Positions 1 through 7,380 are shown, counted from the first letter of the stretch. The stretch is 21,694 nucleotides of DNA from JACDBD01 sp050743385 (GCA_050743385.1 JBOGFJ010000238.1:1-21694); one strand, 5' to 3'. The notes: a model not told the origin generated them from the sequence alone. Made by a program: numbers and translations.

Positions 1-449
1 TGACCGCAAGGGGAGAAGAGGCCGACCGGGTCCTGGGGTTGGAGCTGGGGGCGGACGACTACCTGGTCAAGCCGTTCAGCCCTCGGGAGCTGCTGGCCCG
101 GGTGCGGGCGGTCCTGCGGCGCACCGAGGGCCTGCAGGCGGAGCGGGAACGGTTCGTGGTGGGGGACGTCGCGGTGGACACCAGCCGCCGGCAGGTGACG
201 GTGGGCGATCGTGTGGTCGAGTTGACCGCGACCGAGTTCGACCTGCTGGTGGAGCTGGCGCGTCAGCCGGGCCGGGTGTTCACGCGGGCCCAGCTGCTCG
301 ACAACATCCACGGTGTGGTGGTCGAGTCCTACGAACGGACCGTGGACGCGCACATCAAGAACATTCGCCGCAAGCTGGAACCCGACCCCCACCGGCCCCG
401 CTACGTGCTGACGGTGCACAGCGTCGGCTATCGCTTCGCCGATGACTGA
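1..449 (+). CDS. OmpR/PhoB-family response regulator (5' end missing)
   Basis: The reading frame is already open at base 3, so the gene starts outside the window. What is visible is the end of the receiver domain, with the GADDYLVKPF motif that holds its conserved Lys, followed by a linker and a complete winged-helix DNA-binding domain (ELTATEFDLLVELA, then RTVDAHIKNIRRKLE and VGYRF). This is the OmpR/PhoB architecture: a phosphorylated receiver drives DNA binding at target promoters. The phospho-accepting Asp is off-window. The stop codon overlaps the ATG of the sensor kinase gene by 8 nt, so the two are translationally coupled and form a two-component pair. The signal and regulon cannot be read from the sequence. 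Confidence 0.95.
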   Translation, partial: TARGEEADRVLGLELGADDYLVKPFSPRELLARVRAVLRRTEGLQAERERFVVGDVAVDTSRRQVTVGDRVVELTATEFDLLVELARQPGRVFTRAQLLDNIHGVVVESYERTVDAHIKNIRRKLEPDPHRPRYVLTVHSVGYRFADD

Positions 450-1476
450 CCGCCCGGCCGATGCCCGACGGCGCTTCCGGCGGCGGTGGTTGCTGGTCGC
501 CGTGTCCGTCGTGGTGGCTTGGATGGTCGTGGCCGTTGCCATCGTGGGCGTGGCTACGGGCAACTGGGGGAATCGTCTCGGTGGCAAGTTCGTGATCGGT
601 GTGTTCACCGTGGTCGTCGGCGCCGCCACCGCCGTGGCCTACCGCCGCGTCAGCCGTCCGGTGGGCGACCTGCTCGTCGCGACCGAGCAGGTGGCTACCG
701 GGGACTACGGGGTCGACATGGAGGTGCGCGGTCCGCGCGAGCTGCGCCTCCTCACCATGACCTTCAACGAGATGGCGGCCCGGCTGGCCGCCAACGAGGA
801 GCAGAGGCGGCGCTTCCTGGCCGACATCACCCACGAGCTGCGGAACCCGCTCGCGGTGCTCCAGAGTGAGATCGAGGCTCAGATGGACGGGGTCCATCCC
901 CGGGACGACCACCACGTGGCGTCGCTTCTGGAGGAGACCCGGCGGCTGGGTCATCTGGTCGACGACCTGCACACGCTGGCGCTCGCCGAGACTGGTCGCC
1001 TGGTCCTTCAGCAGGAGGCGGTGGCGTTCGACATCCTCGTGGACGAGGTCGTGGGGCGGCACGAGGCGCAGGCCCGGCAGCGGGACGTCGCCCTTCGTGC
1101 CTCGATCGCCCCGGGCCTGCCCAAGGTGTGGGTGGACCCGGCTCGCGTCCGCCAGGTCTTGGACAACTTGTTGGCCAACGCCATCCGCCACACACCGGCG
1201 GGCGGGGAGGTGTTGGTCGACGTGTCGACGCGCGCCGGGCCCGGCTCGCGTGACGGCCCGATGGTGCGGTGCCGGGTGACGGACGCCGGCCCGGGGTTCC
1301 GGGAGAACGAGCTGAGCCAGGTGTTCGAGCGGTTCGAACGGGCGGGTGACTCCCGCGGCAGCGGTCTGGGGTTGTCTATCGCCCGCGACCTCATCCAGGC
1401 ACACGGGGGCACGATCGACGCCGGCAACGATCCCACCATCGGCGGCGCCTCAGTCAGCTTCACCCTGCCCACCTGA
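442..1476 (+). CDS. HAMP-domain sensor histidine kinase
   Basis: 344 aa. Two hydrophobic segments (about residues 16-38 and 49-67) are separated by only about 10 residues, so there is almost no extracytoplasmic sensor domain; the signal is probably sensed in the membrane or via a partner. A HAMP region (about 68-121) is followed by the dimerisation helix with the phospho-acceptor His131 in FLADITHELRNPL. The N-box (VLDNLLANAIRHTP), a G1 box (DAGPGF) and a G2 box (GSGLGLSIA) of the ATPase domain are intact. The ATG lies inside the end of the response-regulator gene, so the pair is co-expressed. The small-loop layout resembles BaeS/MprB-like kinases, but I cannot assign an orthologue. Confidence 0.95.
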   Translation: MTDRPADARRRFRRRWLLVAVSVVVAWMVVAVAIVGVATGNWGNRLGGKFVIGVFTVVVGAATAVAYRRVSRPVGDLLVATEQVATGDYGVDMEVRGPRELRLLTMTFNEMAARLAANEEQRRRFLADITHELRNPLAVLQSEIEAQMDGVHPRDDHHVASLLEETRRLGHLVDDLHTLALAETGRLVLQQEAVAFDILVDEVVGRHEAQARQRDVALRASIAPGLPKVWVDPARVRQVLDNLLANAIRHTPAGGEVLVDVSTRAGPGSRDGPMVRCRVTDAGPGFRENELSQVFERFERAGDSRGSGLGLSIARDLIQAHGGTIDAGNDPTIGGASVSFTLPT

Positions 1477-1499
1477 GGCTGCGGCCGGCTTCAGCCCTC
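1475..1499. terminator. Possible bidirectional terminator hairpin
   Basis: GAGGCTG and CAGCCCTC can pair (one bulged C) around a 10-nt loop, directly at the kinase stop and between two convergent genes. There is no T-run, so this is a weak call. Confidence 0.35.
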
Positions 1500-1525
1500 C
1501 AGACTCCAGCGACCGGGATGATGCG

Positions 1526-1900
1526 TCACTGCGTGCCGGCGACGCCGATCAGGTTGCCTTCGGGGTCGGTGAACTGTCCGACCACGAGCCGACCCGGCGT
1601 GCCCTCGGGCCCCATGCGCCGGGTACCCCCGAGGCGCTCCGCGTTCTCGAGGGCAGCCTCAACGTTGGGGACGCCCACATAGAACAGGACGCCGGCATCG
1701 AAGCCTTCGCCTCCGCCGATCCCGCCGTCGATCCCACCGGTCGTATCGCCGTTGATGAAGCCGTAGTTGCCTGGCTCGGAGACAGCCGGGGTGGTCGCGT
1801 CCCCGGTGTCGAACTCCCACCCGAACAACTCGCGGTAGTAGCCACGGAGCCCACCCGGGTCCCGGCCGATGATCTCGAAGTGGACGACTGGCTGACCCAT
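1526..1900 (-). CDS. VOC (glyoxalase/bleomycin-resistance fold) family protein
   Basis: 124 aa. The start MGQPVVHFEI is preceded by a good GGGAGG ribosome-binding site; an in-frame extension upstream is unlike the family. Features are the beta-strand HFEI at the N-terminus, the YYRELFGWEF helix/strand, a glycine-rich stretch (about 50-62), and the closing FTDPEGNLIGV strand. This matches single-domain VOC proteins annotated as glyoxalase-like. The terminal strand has Gly where metal-dependent members usually have Glu, so a classical glyoxalase I activity is not supported. It is divergent from an HxlR regulator with about 120 bp between them, which suggests the regulator controls it. Substrate unknown. 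Confidence 0.85.
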   Translation of the reverse strand: MGQPVVHFEIIGRDPGGLRGYYRELFGWEFDTGDATTPAVSEPGNYGFINGDTTGGIDGGIGGGEGFDAGVLFYVGVPNVEAALENAERLGGTRRMGPEGTPGRLVVGQFTDPEGNLIGVAGTQ

Positions 1901-2021
1901 CGGGCACGGACCTCCCGGATCGACGGTTCGCACTGGGCGTCGGCGCCACCACGGTAGACGGAGAGCTTGCGAAAGACAAGTCACAAGAATAGCGGATTGC
2001 AAGTAGTACCCTCAGGCCCTG

Positions 2022-2666
2022 ATGGCGACGACGCGCACCTACCGCGACGCTTGCGCGATCGCTCGTGCTCTCGACGTGGTGGGGGCGCGGTGGGCGCTCC
2101 TCGTCGTTCGCGAGCTCCTTCTCGGACCGCTGCGGTTCTCCGAGCTCGTCCGGGCGCTTCCCGGAGCGAGCACGAACATGCTCAGCGACCGGCTCCGCGA
2201 ACTCGCCGAGGCGGGAGTCATCCACCGCCGCCGGCTCCCGCCGCCGGCCAACACCGCGGTCTACGAGCTGAGCGATTGGGGCCGCGAGCTCGAACCGGTC
2301 GTGCTGGCGCTCGGAGCATGGGGCTTGCGCGTCCCGAGGGCGCCGCATGCCACGCTGAGTCCCACCTCGGTCCTGTTGTTCTTGCGCGGAAGCGCCGACA
2401 TCGACGCTGCAACCCCGAACATGGTGATCCGACTCGTGCTCGACGAGCGCGCCTTCACCGTGACCGTTCGCGACCGACAAGTCCACGTCGACGCCACCGA
2501 GCCAGGAGCCTCGGACGTCTCGCTGACCTGTAGCCCCACGACCCTCTACGACCTGTTGTCCGGCGACTTGGACATCAGCACCGCCATCGACGACGGCCGA
2601 GCAGCGATCGATGGCGATCAATCCAGGCTGCGATCCTTGACCGCCACCATCCCAAACCCCGGGTGA
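2022..2666 (+). CDS. HxlR-family regulator with SCP2-like C-terminal domain
   Basis: 214 aa. The N-terminal half is a typical HxlR winged helix: CAIARALDVVGARWALLVVRELLLGPLRFSEL, then LSDRLRELAEAGVIHRR. Cys11 sits at the position where redox-responsive HxlR/YodB members keep their sensing Cys. The C-terminal half (about 110-214) resembles the SCP2-like ligand domain found fused to HxlR in actinobacteria (TLYDLLSGDLDISTAIDDGRA region split here by eye). The gene diverges from the VOC gene at 1526-1900. It is likely a repressor of that gene and itself, responding to a small electrophile or lipid-like ligand; that is inference. Confidence 0.88.
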   Translation: MATTRTYRDACAIARALDVVGARWALLVVRELLLGPLRFSELVRALPGASTNMLSDRLRELAEAGVIHRRRLPPPANTAVYELSDWGRELEPVVLALGAWGLRVPRAPHATLSPTSVLLFLRGSADIDAATPNMVIRLVLDERAFTVTVRDRQVHVDATEPGASDVSLTCSPTTLYDLLSGDLDISTAIDDGRAAIDGDQSRLRSLTATIPNPG

Positions 2667-2710
2667 CGAAGTCGGCGTCACCCCCGAAGTGACGGTCGAG
2701 GGCAGGCACC

Positions 2711-2785
2711 TCCCGCGATACGTTCAAGGCGCTTGGCCACCCGATCCGCCGCCGCATCGTCGAGCGCCTCAGCCGAGGGCCGGCG
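2711..2785 (+). pseudogene. Remnant of an ArsR-type helix-turn-helix N-terminus
   Basis: Frame 2 reads SRDTFKALGHPIRRRIVERL then SRGPA, the start of the winged helix of ArsR/SmtB regulators (family pattern: FKALGDPTRRRILELL). An in-frame stop lies at 2690-2692 with no ATG or GTG after it; the nearest GTG (2689) is in another frame. After about residue 25 the similarity disappears, with no second helix (xSQHLxxL). The phosphotransferase gene on the other strand ends 77 bp further on. I read it as a decayed or deletion-truncated regulator. Confidence 0.55.
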
Positions 2786-2861
2786 CGCCCCGCGGTACTC
2801 GGCCGGTCACAATCAGACCGAGGAGCGCCCGTTCGGCGACGGCGAGAGTGCGAGCGGCGGC

Positions 2862-3650
2862 TCAGAGGAGGGCGGCGGCGAACTGGTCGTGGTGGTCGGT
2901 CCACCAGCGGCGCCGGCGGTCGTAGCGCTCGCTGCCACCGGTCCGGTTCCACATCGCGACGGAGTTCGGGTCACCGGCGTCGACGCGGCGCCGGACGGCT
3001 GCTTCGACGCGGGCGATGGCATCGTTCATGGCGGTGAGCAGCTCTGCCCGACCGTCCCGGTCCAGTCCGTAGGCATCGGCGACGAGTCGTAGCCGTGCCG
3101 GCCGGTCGGCGGGTCGCCAGCCGAGCCGGGCCTGGTCGACGTCGTCGTCGATCGGTAGGCAGAGGCGGGCGAGCTGGGCCACGTCGTAGACCGGGCGGCC
3201 AGGGGCAGCGAACTCGAAGTCGAGGAGCGCAACGGCGATGCCGTCACGGAAGACGACGTTCTCGGGGCACACGTCGTTGTGGCACACGAGGGCCCCGCCC
3301 GCAGGGTCAGCCAGACTGTCGTCCCAGGTGAGACCCTGAGGGTCGAACCCGCGGGCGGCGTCGTGCAGCCCGCGCAACAGCCTGGCGACGGACGCCAGCG
3401 CGGTGTCGGACTGGCTCCAGTCCGGATAGGGCGCCAAGGGGACCGCGCCGTCGATGAACACGAGGCGCTCGCGTCCGTCCTCGTCGATGCCGACTGGTGA
3501 CGAGGCGCCCTCGAATCCGGCGTGTCTCACCGCTCGTAGGAAGGCGTGGATCGAACCCGAGTGCGGACTCGAGGGGCGAAGAACATGCGGACCGGCGCGA
3601 ACGACCCGGCCCGCGTTCGCGATCCCGCCATCGAGCTGCTGCTCAGCCAC
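2862..3650 (-). CDS. APH-fold phosphotransferase (aminoglycoside phosphotransferase family)
   Basis: 262 aa from a GTG start; the ribosome-binding site is poor, so the start is tentative. The kinase-like catalytic loop is present as HNDVCPENVVF (His124-Asn-Asp126) and the metal-binding DFEFAAPG (Asp144). The N-terminal part (LDGGIANAGRVVRAGPHVLR) aligns with the nucleotide-binding lobe of short APH proteins, but the usual lobe Lys is not obvious. These proteins phosphorylate small hydroxyl substrates; the family name does not establish antibiotic resistance here. A 108-bp gap separates it from the sigma-factor gene on the same strand. Confidence 0.85.
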   Translation of the reverse strand: MAEQQLDGGIANAGRVVRAGPHVLRPSSPHSGSIHAFLRAVRHAGFEGASSPVGIDEDGRERLVFIDGAVPLAPYPDWSQSDTALASVARLLRGLHDAARGFDPQGLTWDDSLADPAGGALVCHNDVCPENVVFRDGIAVALLDFEFAAPGRPVYDVAQLARLCLPIDDDVDQARLGWRPADRPARLRLVADAYGLDRDGRAELLTAMNDAIARVEAAVRRRVDAGDPNSVAMWNRTGGSERYDRRRRWWTDHHDQFAAALL

Positions 3651-3758
3651 ACCGCCACTTTGACAAACGAATGGTGCGGCCGCCGACAGGCCCGTCGACA
3701 GATCGGTCGTGAGCTCCGCGTCGCTCGCGCTACCAGCGGTGGCGGTTTCTTCGGCGAC

Positions 3759-4640
3759 TCAGTCCTCGAGCGCTGACAGGTCCAGCGGGGCGAGGCGCTC
3801 AGGGTCGGCGAGGATGTCGATCTCGGCGATCCTGCCGTCGACGATGGTGAACGCCATGACCGAGACCGGCCGTTCTCCAATCGTGATGACGGCGCCGGGG
3901 GCACCGTTCACCAGCGCCAGGTTTGTCACCCGCTCCTCGCTGTGGAACCGCACTGCACCGGACGCCACGGCCTCCGAGCCGCGGCGCACGACCGAGAGGG
4001 GCGAGCCGGGGCCGGCGTCCGCGCGCAGCACCACGTCGGGGTCGAGCACGCTCAGGAGCGCCTCGAAGTCGCCGTCGCGGGCGGCGGCGAAGAAGGCGCC
4101 GACCACCTCCCGTTGGCGGCGCGGGTCGGCATCGGGCGTGGCCGCTGTCCCCTGCACGCGCCGGCGGGCCCGGCTCGCGAGCTGTCGCGCCGCGTCGGGT
4201 GAACGATCCACCATGGCGGCGATCTCGTCGAAGGGCACGCCGAACATGTCGTGGAGCACGAACGCCAACCGCTCGGCGGGATCGAGCATGTCGAGCACCA
4301 CCAGCAGCGCCAGGCCGACCGAGTCGGCCAGGACGGTTTCGTGCTCGGGGTCGACCGCCTCGTCGCGGGTGACGATCGGGTCGGGAACGTAGGGCTCGAG
4401 CGGCTCCTCCCGCTTCGCCTTCCGGGAGCGGAGGGTGTCCAGGCAGAGTCGGGCGACCACCGTCGTCAGCCACCCATCGAGGTTGTCGACCTCGCTGGTG
4501 TCGGACCGGCTCAGCCGGAACCAGGCGTCCTGGACGACGTCGTCGGCCTCGCTCAGCGACCCGAGCATCCGGTAGGCCACCGACCGTAGATGGCTGCGGT
4601 TGGCCTCGAATTGCTCCGCCAGCCAGTCGTTTCCGTCCAT
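3759..4640 (-). CDS. ECF41-type sigma factor with SnoaL-like C-terminal extension
   Basis: 293 aa. Sigma region 2 (HLRSVAYRMLGSLSEADDVVQDAWFRL, split here) and region 4 (LDPAERLAFVLHDMFGVPFDEIAAMV, split here) cover residues 1-165. A SnoaL/NTF2-like domain follows (about 175-293). ECF41 proteins have such an extension instead of an anti-sigma partner, with short signature motifs. I see likely equivalents: YVPDP in the linker, NGAPG in the extension, and ADPERLAPL near the C-terminus. ECF41 genes usually sit beside an epimerase/oxidoreductase/carboxymuconolactone decarboxylase gene, and here an epimerase-like gene is divergent. ATG start has GAGGG 8-10 nt upstream. Probably autoregulated from the promoter at 4677-4703. 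Confidence 0.92.
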   Translation of the reverse strand: MDGNDWLAEQFEANRSHLRSVAYRMLGSLSEADDVVQDAWFRLSRSDTSEVDNLDGWLTTVVARLCLDTLRSRKAKREEPLEPYVPDPIVTRDEAVDPEHETVLADSVGLALLVVLDMLDPAERLAFVLHDMFGVPFDEIAAMVDRSPDAARQLASRARRRVQGTAATPDADPRRQREVVGAFFAAARDGDFEALLSVLDPDVVLRADAGPGSPLSVVRRGSEAVASGAVRFHSEERVTNLALVNGAPGAVITIGERPVSVMAFTIVDGRIAEIDILADPERLAPLDLSALED

Positions 4641-4641
4641 C

Positions 4642-4668
4642 AGTCACATTCCCTCGTCGGCATCCGTC
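4642..4668 (+). promoter_or_regulatory. ECF41-like promoter for the epimerase-hemerythrin operon
   Basis: AGTCACA (4642-4648), 16 nt, CGTC (4665-4668). The ECF41 consensus known to me is TGTCACA with CGTC at about this spacing, so the -35 matches 6 of 7. Transcription would begin near 4675, about 40 nt before the ATG at 4716. The match on both strands to the same element makes chance less likely. Confidence 0.65.
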
Positions 4669-4676
4669 ATAGCAGT

Positions 4677-4703
4677 GACGAGCCGGAACCACAGGATGTG
4701 ACG
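4677..4703 (-). promoter_or_regulatory. ECF41-like autoregulatory promoter for the sigma gene
   Basis: On the minus strand CGTCACA (4703-4697), 16 nt, CGTC (4680-4677). It has the same spacing as the opposite promoter and 6 of 7 -35 matches. Predicted start near 4670, about 30 nt before the sigma ATG at 4640. The two promoters point at each other with only 8 bp between their -10 elements. Confidence 0.65.
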
Positions 4704-4715
4704 AAGGAGATGGAG

Positions 4716-5486
4716 ATGAAGATCGCAGTTGCCGGAGGCACCGGCCGGATCGGCCGGCACACCGTCCACGTGCTCGAGGAACAGGGCCACGAGGCCGTCC
4801 CGATGTCGCGCTCCACGGGCGTCGACCTCAGCACGGGGGAAGGCCTGGACGAGGCGCTGACCGGCGTGGATCGCGTCATCGATGCCGCCAGCACCCCGTC
4901 ACCCGACCAGGCGGAAGCCACCGAGTACTTCCGCACGGCCACCCGCAACCTGCACGCTGCCGGTGCGCGCGCGGGCGTGCGTCGGCTCGTGGCGGTGTCG
5001 ATCGTCGGCACCGACCGCTTCACCGCCGGCTACGGCGCCGCGAAGGTGGCACACGAGCAGGCGATGCTCGAGGGCCCGATCCCGGCGCAGATCGTGCGCG
5101 TGACGCAATTCCACGAGTTCGTACCGCAGCTCGTCGAGTGGGCTACCCGGGACGGAGTGATCCACATCGAGCGGACGAGCATGCAGCCCGTGGCGGCTCG
5201 GTCCGCCGCCGAGACCCTCGTGGACCTCGCTGTCGGCCCCGAGATTGCCAACGACCCGATCCCGGAGATCGCCGGGCCGCGGGAGGAGCAGCTCGAGGAC
5301 CTCGCGAGCAGGCTGGTCGCCCGCCGCGGCGACGCGCTGCGGGTCGAGGTCGCGAGCGACGGGGTCTACGCCGACTTCGGGGCCCGCAAAGATGGCGGCC
5401 TCCTGCCCGGACCGCACGCCTTCCTCGTCGGCCCCTCCTTCGACGCGTGGCTCGATGCCACCGTGACCACCGGGAGTGCAGCATGA
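4716..5486 (+). CDS. NAD(P)-binding epimerase / NmrA-like oxidoreductase
   Basis: 256 aa. MKIAVAGGTGRIGRHTV is the N-terminal dinucleotide-binding loop (GGTGRIG) of atypical SDR/NmrA-like proteins. Strand-helix repeats follow, with a conserved SIVGTDRF segment and a YGAAKVAHEQ helix (a Y-x-x-x-K pattern). ATG 4716 is chosen because GAAGGAG ends 6 nt before it; ATG 4710 is too close. This is the epimerase/oxidoreductase partner normally linked to ECF41 sigma genes, and an ECF41-like promoter precedes it. The gene overlaps the hemerythrin gene by ATGA. Substrate is unknown; a redox or quinone-like role would be inference. Confidence 0.9.
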   Translation: MKIAVAGGTGRIGRHTVHVLEEQGHEAVPMSRSTGVDLSTGEGLDEALTGVDRVIDAASTPSPDQAEATEYFRTATRNLHAAGARAGVRRLVAVSIVGTDRFTAGYGAAKVAHEQAMLEGPIPAQIVRVTQFHEFVPQLVEWATRDGVIHIERTSMQPVAARSAAETLVDLAVGPEIANDPIPEIAGPREEQLEDLASRLVARRGDALRVEVASDGVYADFGARKDGGLLPGPHAFLVGPSFDAWLDATVTTGSAA

Positions 5487-6073
5487 AGACGGACTACAAG
5501 CTCGACATGACGGTCATGTACGCGTTCCACGACGCGCTGCGGCGTGATCTGGAGCAGGTCGCCCGGATGGAGCGGCGCAGCGACGGGTGGGATCTCTTCG
5601 AGACGCTGCTGCACGTGCATCACACCGCCGAGGACGCGTTGTGGCCGCAGGTGCGCGAGAAGGTGACCGGCCGCGTTGACGACCTGGCGCTCCTCGACGA
5701 CATGGCGGCCGAGCACGCCGTGCTCGGGCCGCTGCTCGACGACATCGACAAGGCGCTGGCGGACGGCGAGTCGGCGCCGGCGGCGCGGGCGGAGCTGGCG
5801 ACCAAGCTGCAGGAGCACCTGGCGCACGAGGAGGACGATGCCCTCCCGCTCATCGACGCCAACCTGACCGAGGACGAGTGGATGAGCTTCGGCGCGGCGG
5901 CGGCCGAGCGGCTCGGCCCCGACATGCCGCAGTACCTTCCCTGGCTGCTCGACGGGGCCGACGAGGACGTCACCGCTCGTGTCCTCCGCGTCATTCCGCC
6001 GCCGGTGCAGGAGAAGTACCGGAACGAGTGGCGACCGGCCAACACGGCGCGGGATTGGTGGTCGGCGGGCTGA
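5483..6073 (+). CDS. Hemerythrin-like (HHE) domain protein
   Basis: 196 aa. The ATG is inside the previous stop (ATGA), so translation is coupled. Putative diiron ligands occur in the right order for a hemerythrin four-helix bundle: His16 (YAFHDAL), His46 and Glu50 (HVHHTAED), His78 (AAEHAVL), His112 and His115 with acidic neighbours (EHLAHEEDD). The C-terminal 70 residues (about 125-196) are an extension seen in actinobacterial HHE proteins. These bind O2, NO or peroxide-type ligands through a nonheme diiron centre. Co-transcription with the epimerase under an ECF41 promoter suggests a redox-stress module. Confidence 0.9.
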   Translation: MKTDYKLDMTVMYAFHDALRRDLEQVARMERRSDGWDLFETLLHVHHTAEDALWPQVREKVTGRVDDLALLDDMAAEHAVLGPLLDDIDKALADGESAPAARAELATKLQEHLAHEEDDALPLIDANLTEDEWMSFGAAAAERLGPDMPQYLPWLLDGADEDVTARVLRVIPPPVQEKYRNEWRPANTARDWWSAG

Positions 6074-6097
6074 GCCAGCGGAGAGCTCGGTCGCGGC

Positions 6098-6126
6098 TTG
6101 ACGCTCTCTACCGTTCGTCGTAGCTT
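6098..6126 (+). promoter_or_regulatory. SigA-type promoter of the ArsR-SRPBCC operon
   Basis: TTGACG (6098-6103), 17-nt spacer, TAGCTT (6121-6126). The -35 matches 5 of 6 and the -10 fits the actinobacterial TAnnnT pattern. The predicted start near 6133 leaves a leader of about 17 nt before ATG 6150. Confidence 0.6.
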
Positions 6127-6147
6127 ACCGTTCGTGCTAACTTACCG
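6109..6147 (+). repeat. 17-nt tandem repeats, probable ArsR operator
   Basis: TACCGTTCGT occurs at 6109-6118 and 6126-6135, and TACCG again at 6143-6147, an exact 17-nt period. The first two 17-nt units differ at only three positions. The dyad TAGC-N11-GCTA (6121-6124/6136-6139) straddles the second unit. The repeats cover the spacer, the -10 and the leader of the downstream promoter, as expected for autorepression by the ArsR protein. Confidence 0.6.
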
Positions 6148-6149
6148 AG

Positions 6150-6458
6150 ATGATGGACGCGTGGACGGCCCTCGGTGACCCGACCCGGCGGGCGATCTTC
6201 GAGCAGCTGGCGCAGCGGCCCCGGGCCGTGGTCGAGCTGGCCCGCGCCCTCCCGGTCAGCCGGCCGGCGGTTTCCCAGCACCTCAAGGTGCTCAAGGAGG
6301 CGCGGCTGGTGACCGACCGGGCCGACGGCACCCGCCGCATCTACCGGCTCGACCCCGACGGCGTGGGCGACCTCCGCGCCGACCTGGACAGGTACTGGAC
6401 CAACGCATTGACCGCCTACAAGGCGATCGTCGAACAGCCACCCGAGGAGGATCGATGA
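6150..6458 (+). CDS. ArsR-family winged-helix regulator
   Basis: 102 aa. The start is WTALGDPTRRAIFEQLAQRP, then VSRPAVSQHLKVLKEARLV (recognition helix) and the wing RADGTRRIYRLDPDG. There is no Cys and no obvious metal-site His cluster, so this is the non-metal SdpR-like subgroup commonly paired with an SRPBCC protein. It overlaps that gene by ATGA. The tandem repeats over its promoter suggest it represses its own operon. Two ATG codons are adjacent at 6150 and 6153 and no good ribosome-binding site precedes them; the second could be the real start. Confidence 0.93.
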   Translation: MMDAWTALGDPTRRAIFEQLAQRPRAVVELARALPVSRPAVSQHLKVLKEARLVTDRADGTRRIYRLDPDGVGDLRADLDRYWTNALTAYKAIVEQPPEEDR

Positions 6459-6940
6459 GCACTCCCGCCACCGCCACCACCGTCCGCAGCTCGATCGTCG
6501 TCGAAGCGCCGATCGAGCGGGCGTTTCGCGTCTTCACCGAGGACTTCGGCCGCTTCAAGCCGCCCGAGCACAACATGCTCGGCGTCGACATCGCCGAGAC
6601 GGTCTTCGAGCCCCGCGTCGGCGGGCATCTCTACGACCGCGGCGTCGACGGGAGCGAATGCCGCTGGGCGCGCATCCTCGCCTACGAGCCGCCGGCGCGG
6701 GTCGCGTTCAGCTGGGACATCAGCCCGCAGTGGCAGATCGAGACCGACCTCGACAAGACCAGCGAGGTCGAGGTGCGCTTCATCGCCGAGGCCCCGGACC
6801 GGACCCGCGTCGAACTGGAGCACCGCCACCTGGAGCGCCACGGCGACGGCTGGGAGGGCGTCCGCGCCGGCGTGGCCGGCGACGGCGGCTGGCCGCTGTA
6901 CCTGCAGCGCTTCGCGGCGCTCAGCGCCGGGGAGGGCTGA
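6455..6940 (+). CDS. SRPBCC (Aha1-type START-like) domain protein
   Basis: 161 aa, coupled to the ArsR gene by a 4-nt overlap. The N-terminal TTVRSSIVVEAPIERAFRVF, the central GGHLYDRGVDGSECRWARIL and ARVAFSWDI, and a C-terminal helix ending GGWPLYLQRFAAL are typical of the activator-of-Hsp90-homologue-1 branch of SRPBCC proteins. These have a deep hydrophobic cavity for a small ligand. ArsR-SRPBCC pairs are very common in actinobacteria; the ligand is usually unknown and cannot be told here. Confidence 0.92.
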   Translation: MSTPATATTVRSSIVVEAPIERAFRVFTEDFGRFKPPEHNMLGVDIAETVFEPRVGGHLYDRGVDGSECRWARILAYEPPARVAFSWDISPQWQIETDLDKTSEVEVRFIAEAPDRTRVELEHRHLERHGDGWEGVRAGVAGDGGWPLYLQRFAALSAGEG

Positions 6941-6990
6941 GGCGCCGAATCGCCACGAGCGCCGACGCGCCCCTTCCCAGTTCGTCGACC

Positions 6991-7018
6991 CGCCGCGGAC
7001 GCACGAGGGCGCGCGGCG
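6991..7018. terminator. Weak hairpin after the SRPBCC gene
   Basis: CGCCGCG (6991-6997) and CGCGGCG (7012-7018) form a perfect 7-bp stem with a 14-nt loop. It lies between the SRPBCC stop and the end of the SDR remnant on the other strand. No T-run. Confidence 0.3.
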
Positions 7019-7036
7019 TCTCAGTGGGAACTCGAG

Positions 7037-7380
7037 TCAGGTTGCGGTCAGGCCGCCGTCGATCACGAGGTTGGCGCCGGTGACGTAGGAGGACTCGTCC
7101 GACGCGAGGTACAGGGCAAGCGCGGCCACATCCGTCGGCTCGCCGAGCCGCTTGATCAGCAAAGGCGTGAGGACCTTGCTCAGCAGTTCTTGGCTGGCGA
7201 AGGCATGGTTGTGGCCGGCGTGGCGACGGTTCCCGGGCTGATGCTGTTCGCGCGGATGCCGTGAGGCGCGCCTTCGGCTGCCATCTGGCGCGTCATCGCG
7301 ATCCCCCCGGCCTTCGTCGCGGCATGGGCCAGTCCTCCGTTGATCGCGATGCCGACGAGTCCGAGGGTGTCTTGTCCGAT
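7037..7380 (-). pseudogene. Truncated, frameshifted short-chain dehydrogenase remnant
   Basis: Two fragments of one SDR lie end to end in different frames. The upstream part reads DTLGLVGIAINGG, LAHAATKAGGIAMTRQMA and IRANSISPGTVATPATT, then runs into TGA. The downstream part, shifted by one base near 7200, reads FASQELLSKV, IKRLGEPTDVAALALYLASD and VTGANLVIDGG before its TGA at 7037. These are the end of the catalytic region and the C-terminus of classical SDRs. The catalytic Tyr of the YxxxK motif is His (HAATK), and I find no N-terminal GxxxGxG half upstream. It is therefore a decayed gene, not a sequencing slip alone. Confidence 0.8.

Noticed and set aside
355..1404. A 349-codon minus-strand frame opposite the histidine kinase
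   Set aside because: Shadow of a well-supported kinase gene; composition is Arg/His/Pro-rich without any domain.
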